Assembly (NCBI GenBank): GCA_964001305.1
Contig: CAXFAI010000044.1
Span: 127,653-191,652 of the forward strand
Length of the DNA stretch: 64,000 nucleotides
Direction of reading: 5' to 3'
Source: CAJXMH01 sp964001305
GTDB lineage: Bacteria; Bacteroidota; Bacteroidia; Flavobacteriales_E; Vicingaceae
This document shows, piece after piece, positions 52,908 through 60,755 of the stretch. Both the position numbers and the translations under genes were made by a program. The notes beneath the pieces were generated by a model. It searched no databases. It saw only the letters and a program-made list of their open reading frames with translations, and was not told the DNA's origin. Position 1 is the first letter of the stretch. The number at the start of each line of letters is the position of its first letter.

Positions 52908-54317
52908 TTATTTAGGCTGAAACCGTAGCCATAAGCCTAAGCCGTGATGTTCTAATTTACTTGAATAGCTATTTGTAAAAGAGTTTAAATCATAGTTATA
53001 GCTATATCTTCCACCAATAAGGAAAAACTCATTTAAAGCGTATCCTAAGCTAATTTGATGTTGGTTTGAGTAAACAAACTCGTTCAATTGATTTTGATCT
53101 TCAAAGGCAATTAAGCTTGATTGATCATTAGAGATATATGCTCCTTGTTTACTGCTTAAGTAGTTAATAACAAAAGAGGAACGTAAGCCCGCTTGTAATC
53201 GTCCCCAGTTTTGTCTGAAACCAATACTAATGGGTAGCTGAATTCGACTAATTTCATTCCTGAAAACGAGATTTCTTTCTTTTTCAACATTGACTGTTGT
53301 TTCCGTGCGATTAATGTTCTCTTTAATTAGAACTACAGGAACTCCATTGCTGCTATAATTGCCATTGATAATTTGATAGCTTGTATCGAACTGAATTGAA
53401 ATTACATTTTCAAGTTCAGTTACATTATAGTGAACTTGTTCTTGATATTTACTGTGTTGAACTCCTATTCCAAAATGTAAAAATTGATACTTTCTAAATA
53501 CATGAAAGCCATATTGTTCAATTTGAAGACTTTTTTCACTGGCTTCTCTGTATGTTTTTATGCTTGATTCTAAGTCGCTTAGATTCTTGTTTTGAGTAAA
53601 AGATTGATAGTAATCAATTTCATATTCAAACAAATGAGGCTTTAATTTTTGTTGCATCTTGTTGAGTTTTGTGTCTGATGCAAGCTGGGCTTCTGCTGAA
53701 GTTAAACTATTGTTAATTCGATAATTTAGGGAAGGAATATAGTCTAATGATTTAAAATCTTCTTTTTCAATTCCTAATTTATCACTTACTATTTCTACAG
53801 ACTTTAATGGTGTATTAGAGGAAGATATTGATAAAAAAGAATTTTTATCGTTTGCTTCAACGATTAAGCGCTTTTCATTTTTTATTTCTTGATTGTTGGT
53901 TAGTTGTTCAATTCTTTCTGTTTTAGAAGATAAATTAGGCTTTGCGTCAGCTTTGTTTGTTTTTTCGATTAATGAAGTTTGATTTGTTTGTTTGTTTAGA
54001 GAAGGTTCACGTTTGGAGTTAATAGTTTGACTTTCACCTTTTATAAAGCTTGATTTGGAAGTCATAGAAAACAATACCTCTTGTTGTCCTCTAATTTGGT
54101 TGTTTTCTTCTTGGCTTATTGCACTATCGGATCTAAGTAGTAAGCTTATCCCTAAAATTGCAAGTATGGTAAATGAATTTAAATAAATCCAAAAACCTTT
54201 TTGATGTTCTTGCACTGGCAGTTGATTTGCCACATCTTGCCACAGCGCTTCATTTACAGGAAAGTCTTGTTGGAGACCTTCCTTAAAAAGCTGATCTATT
54301 TCATTACTTTCTTTCAT
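52908..54317 (-). CDS. Probable anti-sigma factor with C-terminal beta-barrel-like region
   Basis: 469 residues. The first 40 residues are acidic and cytoplasmic-type (IDQLFKEGLQQDFPVNEALWQDVANQLP), a pattern common at the start of Bacteroidota anti-sigma proteins. One membrane segment follows (WIYLNSFTILAILGISLLL, about 43-61). A long polar linker (about 65-230) leads to a C-terminal half with alternating beta-strands and an aromatic end (HHGLGLWLRFQPK), as in outer-membrane-type barrels. The gene overlaps the upstream ECF sigma gene by 4 nt (ATGA), so it is its likely cognate regulator. How one protein could span the inner membrane and end in a barrel is unclear. Confidence 0.6.
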   Translation of the reverse strand: MKESNEIDQLFKEGLQQDFPVNEALWQDVANQLPVQEHQKGFWIYLNSFTILAILGISLLLRSDSAISQEENNQIRGQQEVLFSMTSKSSFIKGESQTINSKREPSLNKQTNQTSLIEKTNKADAKPNLSSKTERIEQLTNNQEIKNEKRLIVEANDKNSFLSISSSNTPLKSVEIVSDKLGIEKEDFKSLDYIPSLNYRINNSLTSAEAQLASDTKLNKMQQKLKPHLFEYEIDYYQSFTQNKNLSDLESSIKTYREASEKSLQIEQYGFHVFRKYQFLHFGIGVQHSKYQEQVHYNVTELENVISIQFDTSYQIINGNYSSNGVPVVLIKENINRTETTVNVEKERNLVFRNEISRIQLPISIGFRQNWGRLQAGLRSSFVINYLSSKQGAYISNDQSSLIAFEDQNQLNEFVYSNQHQISLGYALNEFFLIGGRYSYNYDLNSFTNSYSSKLEHHGLGLWLRFQPK

Positions 54318-54871
54318 ATCATTTCTTTTTCATGAAAGCGTTCTAGTTTTACTTTCAGTTGTTTTCTAGCCTCACTAAGGTGCCACTTTGAAGTATTTTC
54401 GCTCATTTGCAAAAGCTCACCTATTTCTCTGTGTTTGTAACCGTCAATGGCATATAGGTTAAATACCTTAGCGGTCATTTGCGGTAGTTCTCTAATCATT
54501 GTTAATAGGTACTCAGAATCCATCATTGCTTCAGCTTCATGTATTGAACTGCTTTTGCTTTCGTTATTTGAAACTTCTTCTAAATAGCTAAGTTTTTCTT
54601 TTTCTCTTTTTTCCTTTCTATATTCATCAATCAAATGGTTTACAGCTATTCGCTTTATCCATGGAATAAAAGAGTCTTCCTCTCGGAACTTATCTAAGTT
54701 GTCAAGTATTTTCAAAAAGATGCAATTCAAGCTCGCACCGGCTGTATCATAATCATTTTTATATCGGATGCAGATGTTCATGAGATATGAAAATAGCTCT
54801 TTATAGAGCTGATTTTGAGCAGCTCTTTTTTTGGCCAAACAAGCTTTTATTAAATCTGGATCAATCTGCAT
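54314..54871 (-). CDS. ECF-type RNA polymerase sigma factor
   Basis: 185 residues. Region 2 (LFSYLMNICIRYKNDYDTAGASLNCIFLKILDNLDKFRE...FIPWIKRIAVNHLIDEYRKEKR) and region 4 (RELPQMTAKVFNLYAIDGYKHREIGELLQMSENTSKWHLSEARKQLK) are typical ECF. The preceding PKD protein gene ends 14 nt upstream without a terminator, and the next gene overlaps by 4 nt. It probably switches on envelope-related genes in response to a signal relayed by the overlapping gene product; target promoters are not known. Confidence 0.9.
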   Translation of the reverse strand: MQIDPDLIKACLAKKRAAQNQLYKELFSYLMNICIRYKNDYDTAGASLNCIFLKILDNLDKFREEDSFIPWIKRIAVNHLIDEYRKEKREKEKLSYLEEVSNNESKSSSIHEAEAMMDSEYLLTMIRELPQMTAKVFNLYAIDGYKHREIGELLQMSENTSKWHLSEARKQLKVKLERFHEKEMI

Positions 54872-54885
54872 TGATTTCTACTTGT

Positions 54886-57177
54886 TTATTTTTTTATAAA
54901 CTTTTTGATACTCATATTATCATCATGATAGAGTCTTAAAAAGTAGATGCCCACATCTAGTTCTTCAACAGTTATTGTGTGTATACCTGTTGATTTCTTT
55001 CCTTGCTTAAGTAGTTGACCTTGAAGGTTTAGAACTTCATAGTTAAGCTGACTTTTGCTTTTAATATTTAAGCTATTCATTACAGGGTTTGGGTAAATGG
55101 AAACATCATTTAGTGGGTTCACAATTTCACTTAATCCAATAGCAGAACCGTCAATTATTCTAAGTATAAATCCATTTGATTTGTTGGTTATCCTTCCGTT
55201 TGAATCTAGCCCAACCGTGTCACAAAAAGTATTTTGACAGCCCAATTTTGAATCTGAAACAGTAAGACATATCGGATAGGCTCTAGACTGCGCATAGTTA
55301 TGACTCGGAGTTCTACCGGTTCCAAAAGTTCCGTCTCCAAAGTCCCAAGAGTATTGGTGAGAATTAAAGTCAGATGAATTATTGATAAGGTATAATATAC
55401 CGGGATTTGTAGTGTCTATAGCTACTTGAAAAGAGGCAACACACGAAGTTGAAATAGTAACATTAATGGATTTTGTGATGCTATCTGAGCAGTTTCTTAG
55501 ACTATCAAATACAACTTGAGTAATCTGATATTGATTGCTTTGTGTGTACTCATGAATTGGATTGGTTTCAGTTGAAGTGCTTCCATCTCCAAAAGAATAG
55601 CTCAAGTGTGTAAAGTTTTGTGCTGTATTTGTAATTGATATACTGTCTCCAATTTGCTGAATGGTAAATCCTGCTTCACATTTTGGAACTTGAATTTCTA
55701 TACTATCGCAAAAAGTATCTGTACAATTTCTAAGTGAATCGAATACCGTCTGACAAACTACATAAATTCCACTTTGTGTATAGATATGAGTTGGGTTTTC
55801 AGAAGTGTTACTCGTACCGTCTCCAAAGTTGTAATTAATACTTGTATAATTTGAAGCAGTGTTGGTAATTTGAATTGTATCCGCTGAAGTTGTAAAAGTA
55901 AACTCAGCATGACATTTAGGGATATTAATTTGAACGGTATCACAAAAAGTTTGCTGACAGTTTCTTGTCGAATCAAAAACAGTTTGACAAACGATATAAG
56001 TTCCACTTTGTGAGTAGATGTAAGTGGGATTTAATTGACTTGAAGAACTACCATCGCCAAAGTCATATGAAAGATGTGTAAAGTTTATGGCTTGATTTGT
56101 AAGGTGTAAAGTGTCCTCATTGATAAGATAATTAAAACCTGCACTGCATTGAGGAACAATTACTTGAAAACTATCGCAATAAGTATCTGTACAGCCATTA
56201 CTTGAGTCTAAAACAGTTTGACAAACTGTGTAGGTGCCACTTTGTGTGTAAACATGAGATGGGTTCGCTAAACTAGATTGATTGCCATCTCCAAAGTCAT
56301 ATATAACACTTTGAAAATTAGTTGATTGATTTGTAAAAAGGACTGTGTCTTGACGAATAGTATAGGTATACCGAGCACTGCAATTGGGTAGGTTAACAGA
56401 AACACTATCAAAATACGAAGAAGTACAATTTGAAATACTATCATATAAAACCAAACTTACAGCATAAGTACCTGAAGTGGTATATTGATGTGTTGTAACG
56501 GATTTATCGTTTTTATTTAATGTTGGTGTTCCATCTCCAAAGTTCCATCTAAATAAAGTAGAAGGGGAAGATGTCGAATAATTATTAAACGTGCCTATGC
56601 CGCTGCCACTTATATTTTTAGTGAAAAATGCTTGACAAAAATTGACATATACTGTGTCAAATAAAGAGCAGGTTTGACCTATTGAATTAGTCATTGTTAG
56701 GGTAACAACATAGGTTCCTGGGTTATTATACCAATGGGTGGGACTAATTGTGGTATCAGAGGTTCCATCTCCAAAATCCCATTGAAAAGTAGAATTGTTT
56801 ATAGGGTTTGATGTATTATTAAAGAAAACCAGATTGTTACTATCAACTGTATAAGTAAAGTCTGCTGAACAGGGCAACGTAAGTGTTATTGTATCTGAAA
56901 ATACACTTGTGCAACCAGTAGTGGTTCTTAGTTGTAAGCTTACAATATAGGTTCCAATATTAGAGTATGTATGCAATGGGTTTTGGGCAATCGAAGTTCC
57001 ACCATCACCAAAGTCCCAAAGGTATGTTGGGTTGCCGCTTAAAACAGTAGAGCTATCTAAAAATTGCACGGTTAATCCATTGCTGTAGTAACTAAAGTTT
57101 GAAACACATGTCTGTGCTAATAATTTAGTGCTGCTATAAATAGCTAGAATAGAAAACAGTAAGAACAACTTTTTCAT
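54886..57177 (-). CDS. PKD-repeat surface protein (eight repeats) with T9SS type A sorting domain
   Basis: 763 residues. Signal peptide MKKLFLLFSILAIYSSTKLLA. Eight PKD-like repeats (roughly 25-660), each with an (F/Y)xFGDG core and an NPxHxY(T/S)xxGxY strand, for example YLWDFGDGGTSIAQNPLHTY. Repeats 4-7 are much more alike than the others and carry the repeated pattern YxVCQTVFDSxRNCxxTFCD with two cysteine positions. The tail (about 690-763) is a T9SS type A signal: DVSIYPNPVMNSLNIKSK, LNLQGQLLKQGKK, ELDVGIYFLRLYHD. A likely adhesive or structural stalk. Cotranscribed with the ECF sigma gene; paralogue of the next gene upstream. Confidence 0.88.
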   Translation of the reverse strand: MKKLFLLFSILAIYSSTKLLAQTCVSNFSYYSNGLTVQFLDSSTVLSGNPTYLWDFGDGGTSIAQNPLHTYSNIGTYIVSLQLRTTTGCTSVFSDTITLTLPCSADFTYTVDSNNLVFFNNTSNPINNSTFQWDFGDGTSDTTISPTHWYNNPGTYVVTLTMTNSIGQTCSLFDTVYVNFCQAFFTKNISGSGIGTFNNYSTSSPSTLFRWNFGDGTPTLNKNDKSVTTHQYTTSGTYAVSLVLYDSISNCTSSYFDSVSVNLPNCSARYTYTIRQDTVLFTNQSTNFQSVIYDFGDGNQSSLANPSHVYTQSGTYTVCQTVLDSSNGCTDTYCDSFQVIVPQCSAGFNYLINEDTLHLTNQAINFTHLSYDFGDGSSSSQLNPTYIYSQSGTYIVCQTVFDSTRNCQQTFCDTVQINIPKCHAEFTFTTSADTIQITNTASNYTSINYNFGDGTSNTSENPTHIYTQSGIYVVCQTVFDSLRNCTDTFCDSIEIQVPKCEAGFTIQQIGDSISITNTAQNFTHLSYSFGDGSTSTETNPIHEYTQSNQYQITQVVFDSLRNCSDSITKSINVTISTSCVASFQVAIDTTNPGILYLINNSSDFNSHQYSWDFGDGTFGTGRTPSHNYAQSRAYPICLTVSDSKLGCQNTFCDTVGLDSNGRITNKSNGFILRIIDGSAIGLSEIVNPLNDVSIYPNPVMNSLNIKSKSQLNYEVLNLQGQLLKQGKKSTGIHTITVEELDVGIYFLRLYHDDNMSIKKFIKK

Positions 57178-57231
57178 AGAAGATTCTTTTACCTATAAAT
57201 GACGTAAAAAAAAGTGAAGAGGTTGGGAAAA

Positions 57232-57258
57232 AAAAGAGGGTCATATTTCATGACCCTC
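57232..57258 (-). terminator. Terminator of the four-repeat PKD gene
   Basis: GAGGGTCAT (57236-57244) pairs with ATGACCCTC (57250-57258), followed on the minus strand by a run of eight T. It separates the two PKD genes into different transcripts. Confidence 0.88.
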
Positions 57259-57282
57259 CCGAACAGTAATAACTAACCACAA

Positions 57283-58665
57283 TTATCGACTGATTAAGAA
57301 CTTATTGATTTGTCTTTCTCCATTTTGATCAATTAGAAGAAAGTAGAAACCGTTTTGTAATCCTTCAACATTGATTTGCTTAACGCTTCCTGCTTGAATT
57401 TGATTACGAACTACAACTGTTTTACCAGAAATGTCTTTCACTTCATAATTAAACGTGCCTTCATATCCGCTTAAATCAAAGTTTAAGTTTGTACTTGCAG
57501 GGTTAGGGTATATGCTTAGCACTTGGTTTACTTCTTGCTCATCAATGCCAGTAATCAGTGGATTTTGAACAGTAACACTAAATCCTGGAGATTTTAAGTT
57601 ACCAAGTGAATCCATTCCTACGGAATCACAATAGGTGCTTACACAATTTGTCGCTTGATCTCTTACGGTTAAGCAAACATTATAAGTTCCAAAGTTTGCA
57701 TAGCTATGTTGTGGGTTTTTAGCATTAATTACTGTTCCATCACCAAAATCCCAGCTGTACGTATGTGTTTGTCCTGTAGTTGAGTTGTTGTAAAGAATCA
57801 CTCCGAACGAAGAGCTAGAATCTTTCACTACATTAAAATGAGCAAAACAACTTGGGTTTGTGTTTAACTGAATGTACACTGAATCGCTGTAGGTGCTTAT
57901 ACAGCCAGAAACTGAGTCAGCTAAAGATAAAGTAATCCAATATAAACCACTTGTAGTGTATGTATGGCTAACAGCCGATTTGTCAAATTTATATACTTGA
58001 CTAGAGCCATCGCCGAAATCCCATGCATATACTGTTTGATTAGATGCAGCTGAATAGTTATTAAAAGTTACATTACCGTTATTCCCAATGGAGCTTGTGA
58101 AAAAAGCATTACAATAGTTCACATAAACTGTATCGTACTTTGAACAAGTATTTCCTGAAGCAGTTGTAACATTTAAGGTAGCAACGTATATACCAGCATT
58201 AGAGTATGTGTGAACTGGGTTGGTTGAAGTTGAACTATTTCCATCACCAAAGTCCCAACTATAGCTAGAACCAGTATTTGGATATGATTGGTTATAGAAG
58301 CTTACTGTATTTGATGAATTTACAGCGTAAGAATAATTGGCCGTGCATCCACCTCCTACAAAAATAGTGTCTAAATAAGAACTAGAGCAACCTAGAGTAG
58401 TTGTTAAGTTCAATTGAACTACATAATATCCACCTGTTGAATAGGTATGTAACGGGTTTTGAAGAGAAGAAGTATTCCCATCTCCAAAATTCCATTGGTA
58501 AGTTGGATTGCCAGCTCTAATAAAAGAACTATCTAAAAATTGAATTGTATTGCTTCCGCTTGGGTTTGAATAATGCATAAACCAAGCTTGGCAATTTGTT
58601 TGTGCGTCCAATTGGGCAAAGCCTAAAAGGAAGCAAAATGTTAAGAAGGTAGTAATTTTTTTCAT
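57283..58665 (-). CDS. PKD-repeat surface protein (four repeats) with T9SS type A sorting domain
   Basis: 460 residues. Signal peptide MKKITTFLTFCFLLGFAQLDA. Four PKD-like repeats (about 25-345) with cores YQWNFGDGNTSSLQNP, YSWDFGDGNSSTSTNP, YAWDFGDGSSQVYKFDKS and YSWDFGDGTVINAKNP. The tail has VLSIYPNPASTNLNFDLSG, YEVKDISGKTVVVRN and GLQNGFYFLLIDQNG, a T9SS type A signal. Repeats 1-3 and 4 line up with repeats 1-3 and 8 of the neighbouring gene, so the two are tandem duplicates of different repeat number. Monocistronic with a strong terminator. Confidence 0.88.
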   Translation of the reverse strand: MKKITTFLTFCFLLGFAQLDAQTNCQAWFMHYSNPSGSNTIQFLDSSFIRAGNPTYQWNFGDGNTSSLQNPLHTYSTGGYYVVQLNLTTTLGCSSSYLDTIFVGGGCTANYSYAVNSSNTVSFYNQSYPNTGSSYSWDFGDGNSSTSTNPVHTYSNAGIYVATLNVTTASGNTCSKYDTVYVNYCNAFFTSSIGNNGNVTFNNYSAASNQTVYAWDFGDGSSQVYKFDKSAVSHTYTTSGLYWITLSLADSVSGCISTYSDSVYIQLNTNPSCFAHFNVVKDSSSSFGVILYNNSTTGQTHTYSWDFGDGTVINAKNPQHSYANFGTYNVCLTVRDQATNCVSTYCDSVGMDSLGNLKSPGFSVTVQNPLITGIDEQEVNQVLSIYPNPASTNLNFDLSGYEGTFNYEVKDISGKTVVVRNQIQAGSVKQINVEGLQNGFYFLLIDQNGERQINKFLISR

Positions 58666-58737
58666 GACTTTAATTTTAAGGTTGTTTGCCCTTAATACGC
58701 CACAAAAAAAAAGATAGTTGGGTAAGAAGTGAAATTT

Positions 58738-60678
58738 TTATGCGGAAGCTTTATTCTTTGATACTTCTGACTCCTCATCCATCAATTTCATACATGCTTC
58801 AACAATAGCATTTGTATCGTATCTACATTCTGCATAGAGTTGATCTTGTGAGCCATGTTCAATAATTTTATCAGGTATGCCAAGTCTAATCACATTCGCA
58901 TGATAACCATGATCGGCCATAAATTCAATTATGGCACTTCCCATACCACCTTGTAAACAGCCATCTTCTACTGTTACTATTTTATCGAATTTTCCAAATA
59001 TCTCATGAAGTAAAACTTCGTCAAGTGGTTTTACGAAGCGCATGTCATAATGTGCTGTGCTGATGTTTTTTTCTTCAAGGTTTTGACAAGCAGTAACAGC
59101 ATAATTTCCAATATGACCTATGCTTAAAATAGCAACATCATTCCCTGACTTTACTTTTCTTCCTTGGCCAATTTTAATCTTTTTAAATGGTGTTTTCCAA
59201 GATGGCATAACTCCTTGTCCTCTAGGATATCGAATACTAAATGGGCCATGATTATCAGCTTGCGCAGTATACATCAAATTTCTAAGTTCCTCCTCATTCA
59301 TTGGTGCGCTTACAATCATATTTGGAATACAGCGCATGTATGAAATGTCATAAGCACCGTGATGCGTTGGTCCATCTGCCCCGGCAACTCCTGCCCTGTC
59401 GAGACAAAAGATGACTTGTAAGTTTTGCAAGGCTACGTCGTGAATGACCTGATCATATGCCCGCTGCATAAAAGAAGAATAGATATTGCAAAATGGAATC
59501 ATTCCACGTGTAGCGAGTCCAGCAGAAAAAGTTACGGCATGTTGTTCAGCAATTCCGACATCAAATGCTCTTTCTGGCATCGCTTTCATCATAATATTTA
59601 ATGAACTACCAGAAGGCATTGCCGGAGTTATCCCAACTATTTTATCATTTTTTTCCGCCAATTCTACAATGGAGTGCCCAAAAACGTCCTGGTATTTTGG
59701 TGGTTGAGGGTCTTTAGGAGTAACTTTTATGATTTCACCAGTGTCCTTGTTAAATAAGCCAGGTGCATGCCATTTGGTTTGATCTTCTTCTGCTAGTTTA
59801 TAGCCTTTCCCTTTGGTAGTTAATATGTGTAAAATCTTAGGGCCTGGAATATCTTTTAAATCCTTAAGAACCTCTACAAGGTGAGTCACGTCATGACCAT
59901 CAATTGGTCCAAAGTATCTAAAATTCAGAGATTCAAATAAGTTGCTTTGCTTTAACATAGCAGACTTTACTCCATGTTCTACTTTTTGAGCAATAGCTTG
60001 TGCATTAGGTCCAAATTTTGAGATTTTTCCCAACAAGGACCAAACTTCATCTTTTACTTTGTTGTAAGTATGTGATGTGGTAATGTCTGTCAAGTATTCT
60101 TTTAGAGCTCCTACATTAGGGTCTATTGACATGCAGTTGTCATTCAGCACTACTAGCATATTAGAATCTTCTACACCTCCATGATTAAGTCCTTCAAAAG
60201 CCAAACCGGCTGTCATGGCTCCATCACCAATTACAGCAACGTGTTGACGTTGTTTGTCATTTTGTAGTCTTGAACCCACAGCCATGCCTAAAGCCGCTGA
60301 AATTGAAGTAGAACTGTGACCTACACCAAATGTATCGTATTCACTTTCGCTTCTTTTTGGAAAGCCACTTATTCCTTTATATTTCCTATTGGTATGAAAA
60401 ATTTTTCGTCTGCCTGTCAATATTTTATGGCCATAAGCTTGATGTCCTACATCCCAAACAATTTGATCTTCAGGTGTATTAAAAACATAATGCAAAGCAA
60501 CGGAAAGTTCAACCACACCAAGACTTGCGCCAAAATGACCGCCTTTTACAGAAACTACATCAACAATGAAGTCTCTTAATTCTTTAGAAATTTGTGGAAG
60601 ATCACTCGTTTGAAATTTTTCTCGAAGATCACTCGGAATTTCAATTTGTGAAAGTAGTTTACCGGCTTTAAAATCCAT
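58738..60678 (-). CDS. dxs: 1-deoxy-D-xylulose-5-phosphate synthase
   Basis: 646 residues, transketolase-type enzyme. TPP motif GDGAMTAG at 151-158 with Asn165, histidines in VGHQAYGHKI and GGHFGASLG, and the C-terminal KPLDEVLLHEIF, TVEDGCLQGGMGSAI. It joins pyruvate and glyceraldehyde-3-phosphate, feeding the MEP isoprenoid pathway and pyridoxal phosphate synthesis (pdxA in this window). Uses thiamine diphosphate, whose kinase ThiL is also here. A TATATTTG box lies 25 nt upstream of the start. Confidence 0.96.
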   Translation of the reverse strand: MDFKAGKLLSQIEIPSDLREKFQTSDLPQISKELRDFIVDVVSVKGGHFGASLGVVELSVALHYVFNTPEDQIVWDVGHQAYGHKILTGRRKIFHTNRKYKGISGFPKRSESEYDTFGVGHSSTSISAALGMAVGSRLQNDKQRQHVAVIGDGAMTAGLAFEGLNHGGVEDSNMLVVLNDNCMSIDPNVGALKEYLTDITTSHTYNKVKDEVWSLLGKISKFGPNAQAIAQKVEHGVKSAMLKQSNLFESLNFRYFGPIDGHDVTHLVEVLKDLKDIPGPKILHILTTKGKGYKLAEEDQTKWHAPGLFNKDTGEIIKVTPKDPQPPKYQDVFGHSIVELAEKNDKIVGITPAMPSGSSLNIMMKAMPERAFDVGIAEQHAVTFSAGLATRGMIPFCNIYSSFMQRAYDQVIHDVALQNLQVIFCLDRAGVAGADGPTHHGAYDISYMRCIPNMIVSAPMNEEELRNLMYTAQADNHGPFSIRYPRGQGVMPSWKTPFKKIKIGQGRKVKSGNDVAILSIGHIGNYAVTACQNLEEKNISTAHYDMRFVKPLDEVLLHEIFGKFDKIVTVEDGCLQGGMGSAIIEFMADHGYHANVIRLGIPDKIIEHGSQDQLYAECRYDTNAIVEACMKLMDEESEVSKNKASA

Positions 60679-60703
60679 GCTTAAAAAATGCTTGACAAGA
60701 AAA

Positions 60704-60711
60704 CAAATATA
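60704..60711 (-). promoter_or_regulatory. Possible -7 box of the dxs promoter
   Basis: TATATTTG on the minus strand matches TAnnTTTG 25 nt before the dxs ATG; no clear -33 element, so tentative. Confidence 0.35.
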
Positions 60712-60755
60712 GTATTATTAAGTTCTTTACTTACTGAACATTGCAGGCTAAACGC

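Noticed and set aside
55400..57100. Regularly spaced repeats at about 240 bp resembling a repeat array
   Set aside because: They are PKD domains in a coding frame, too long and too diverged for CRISPR.
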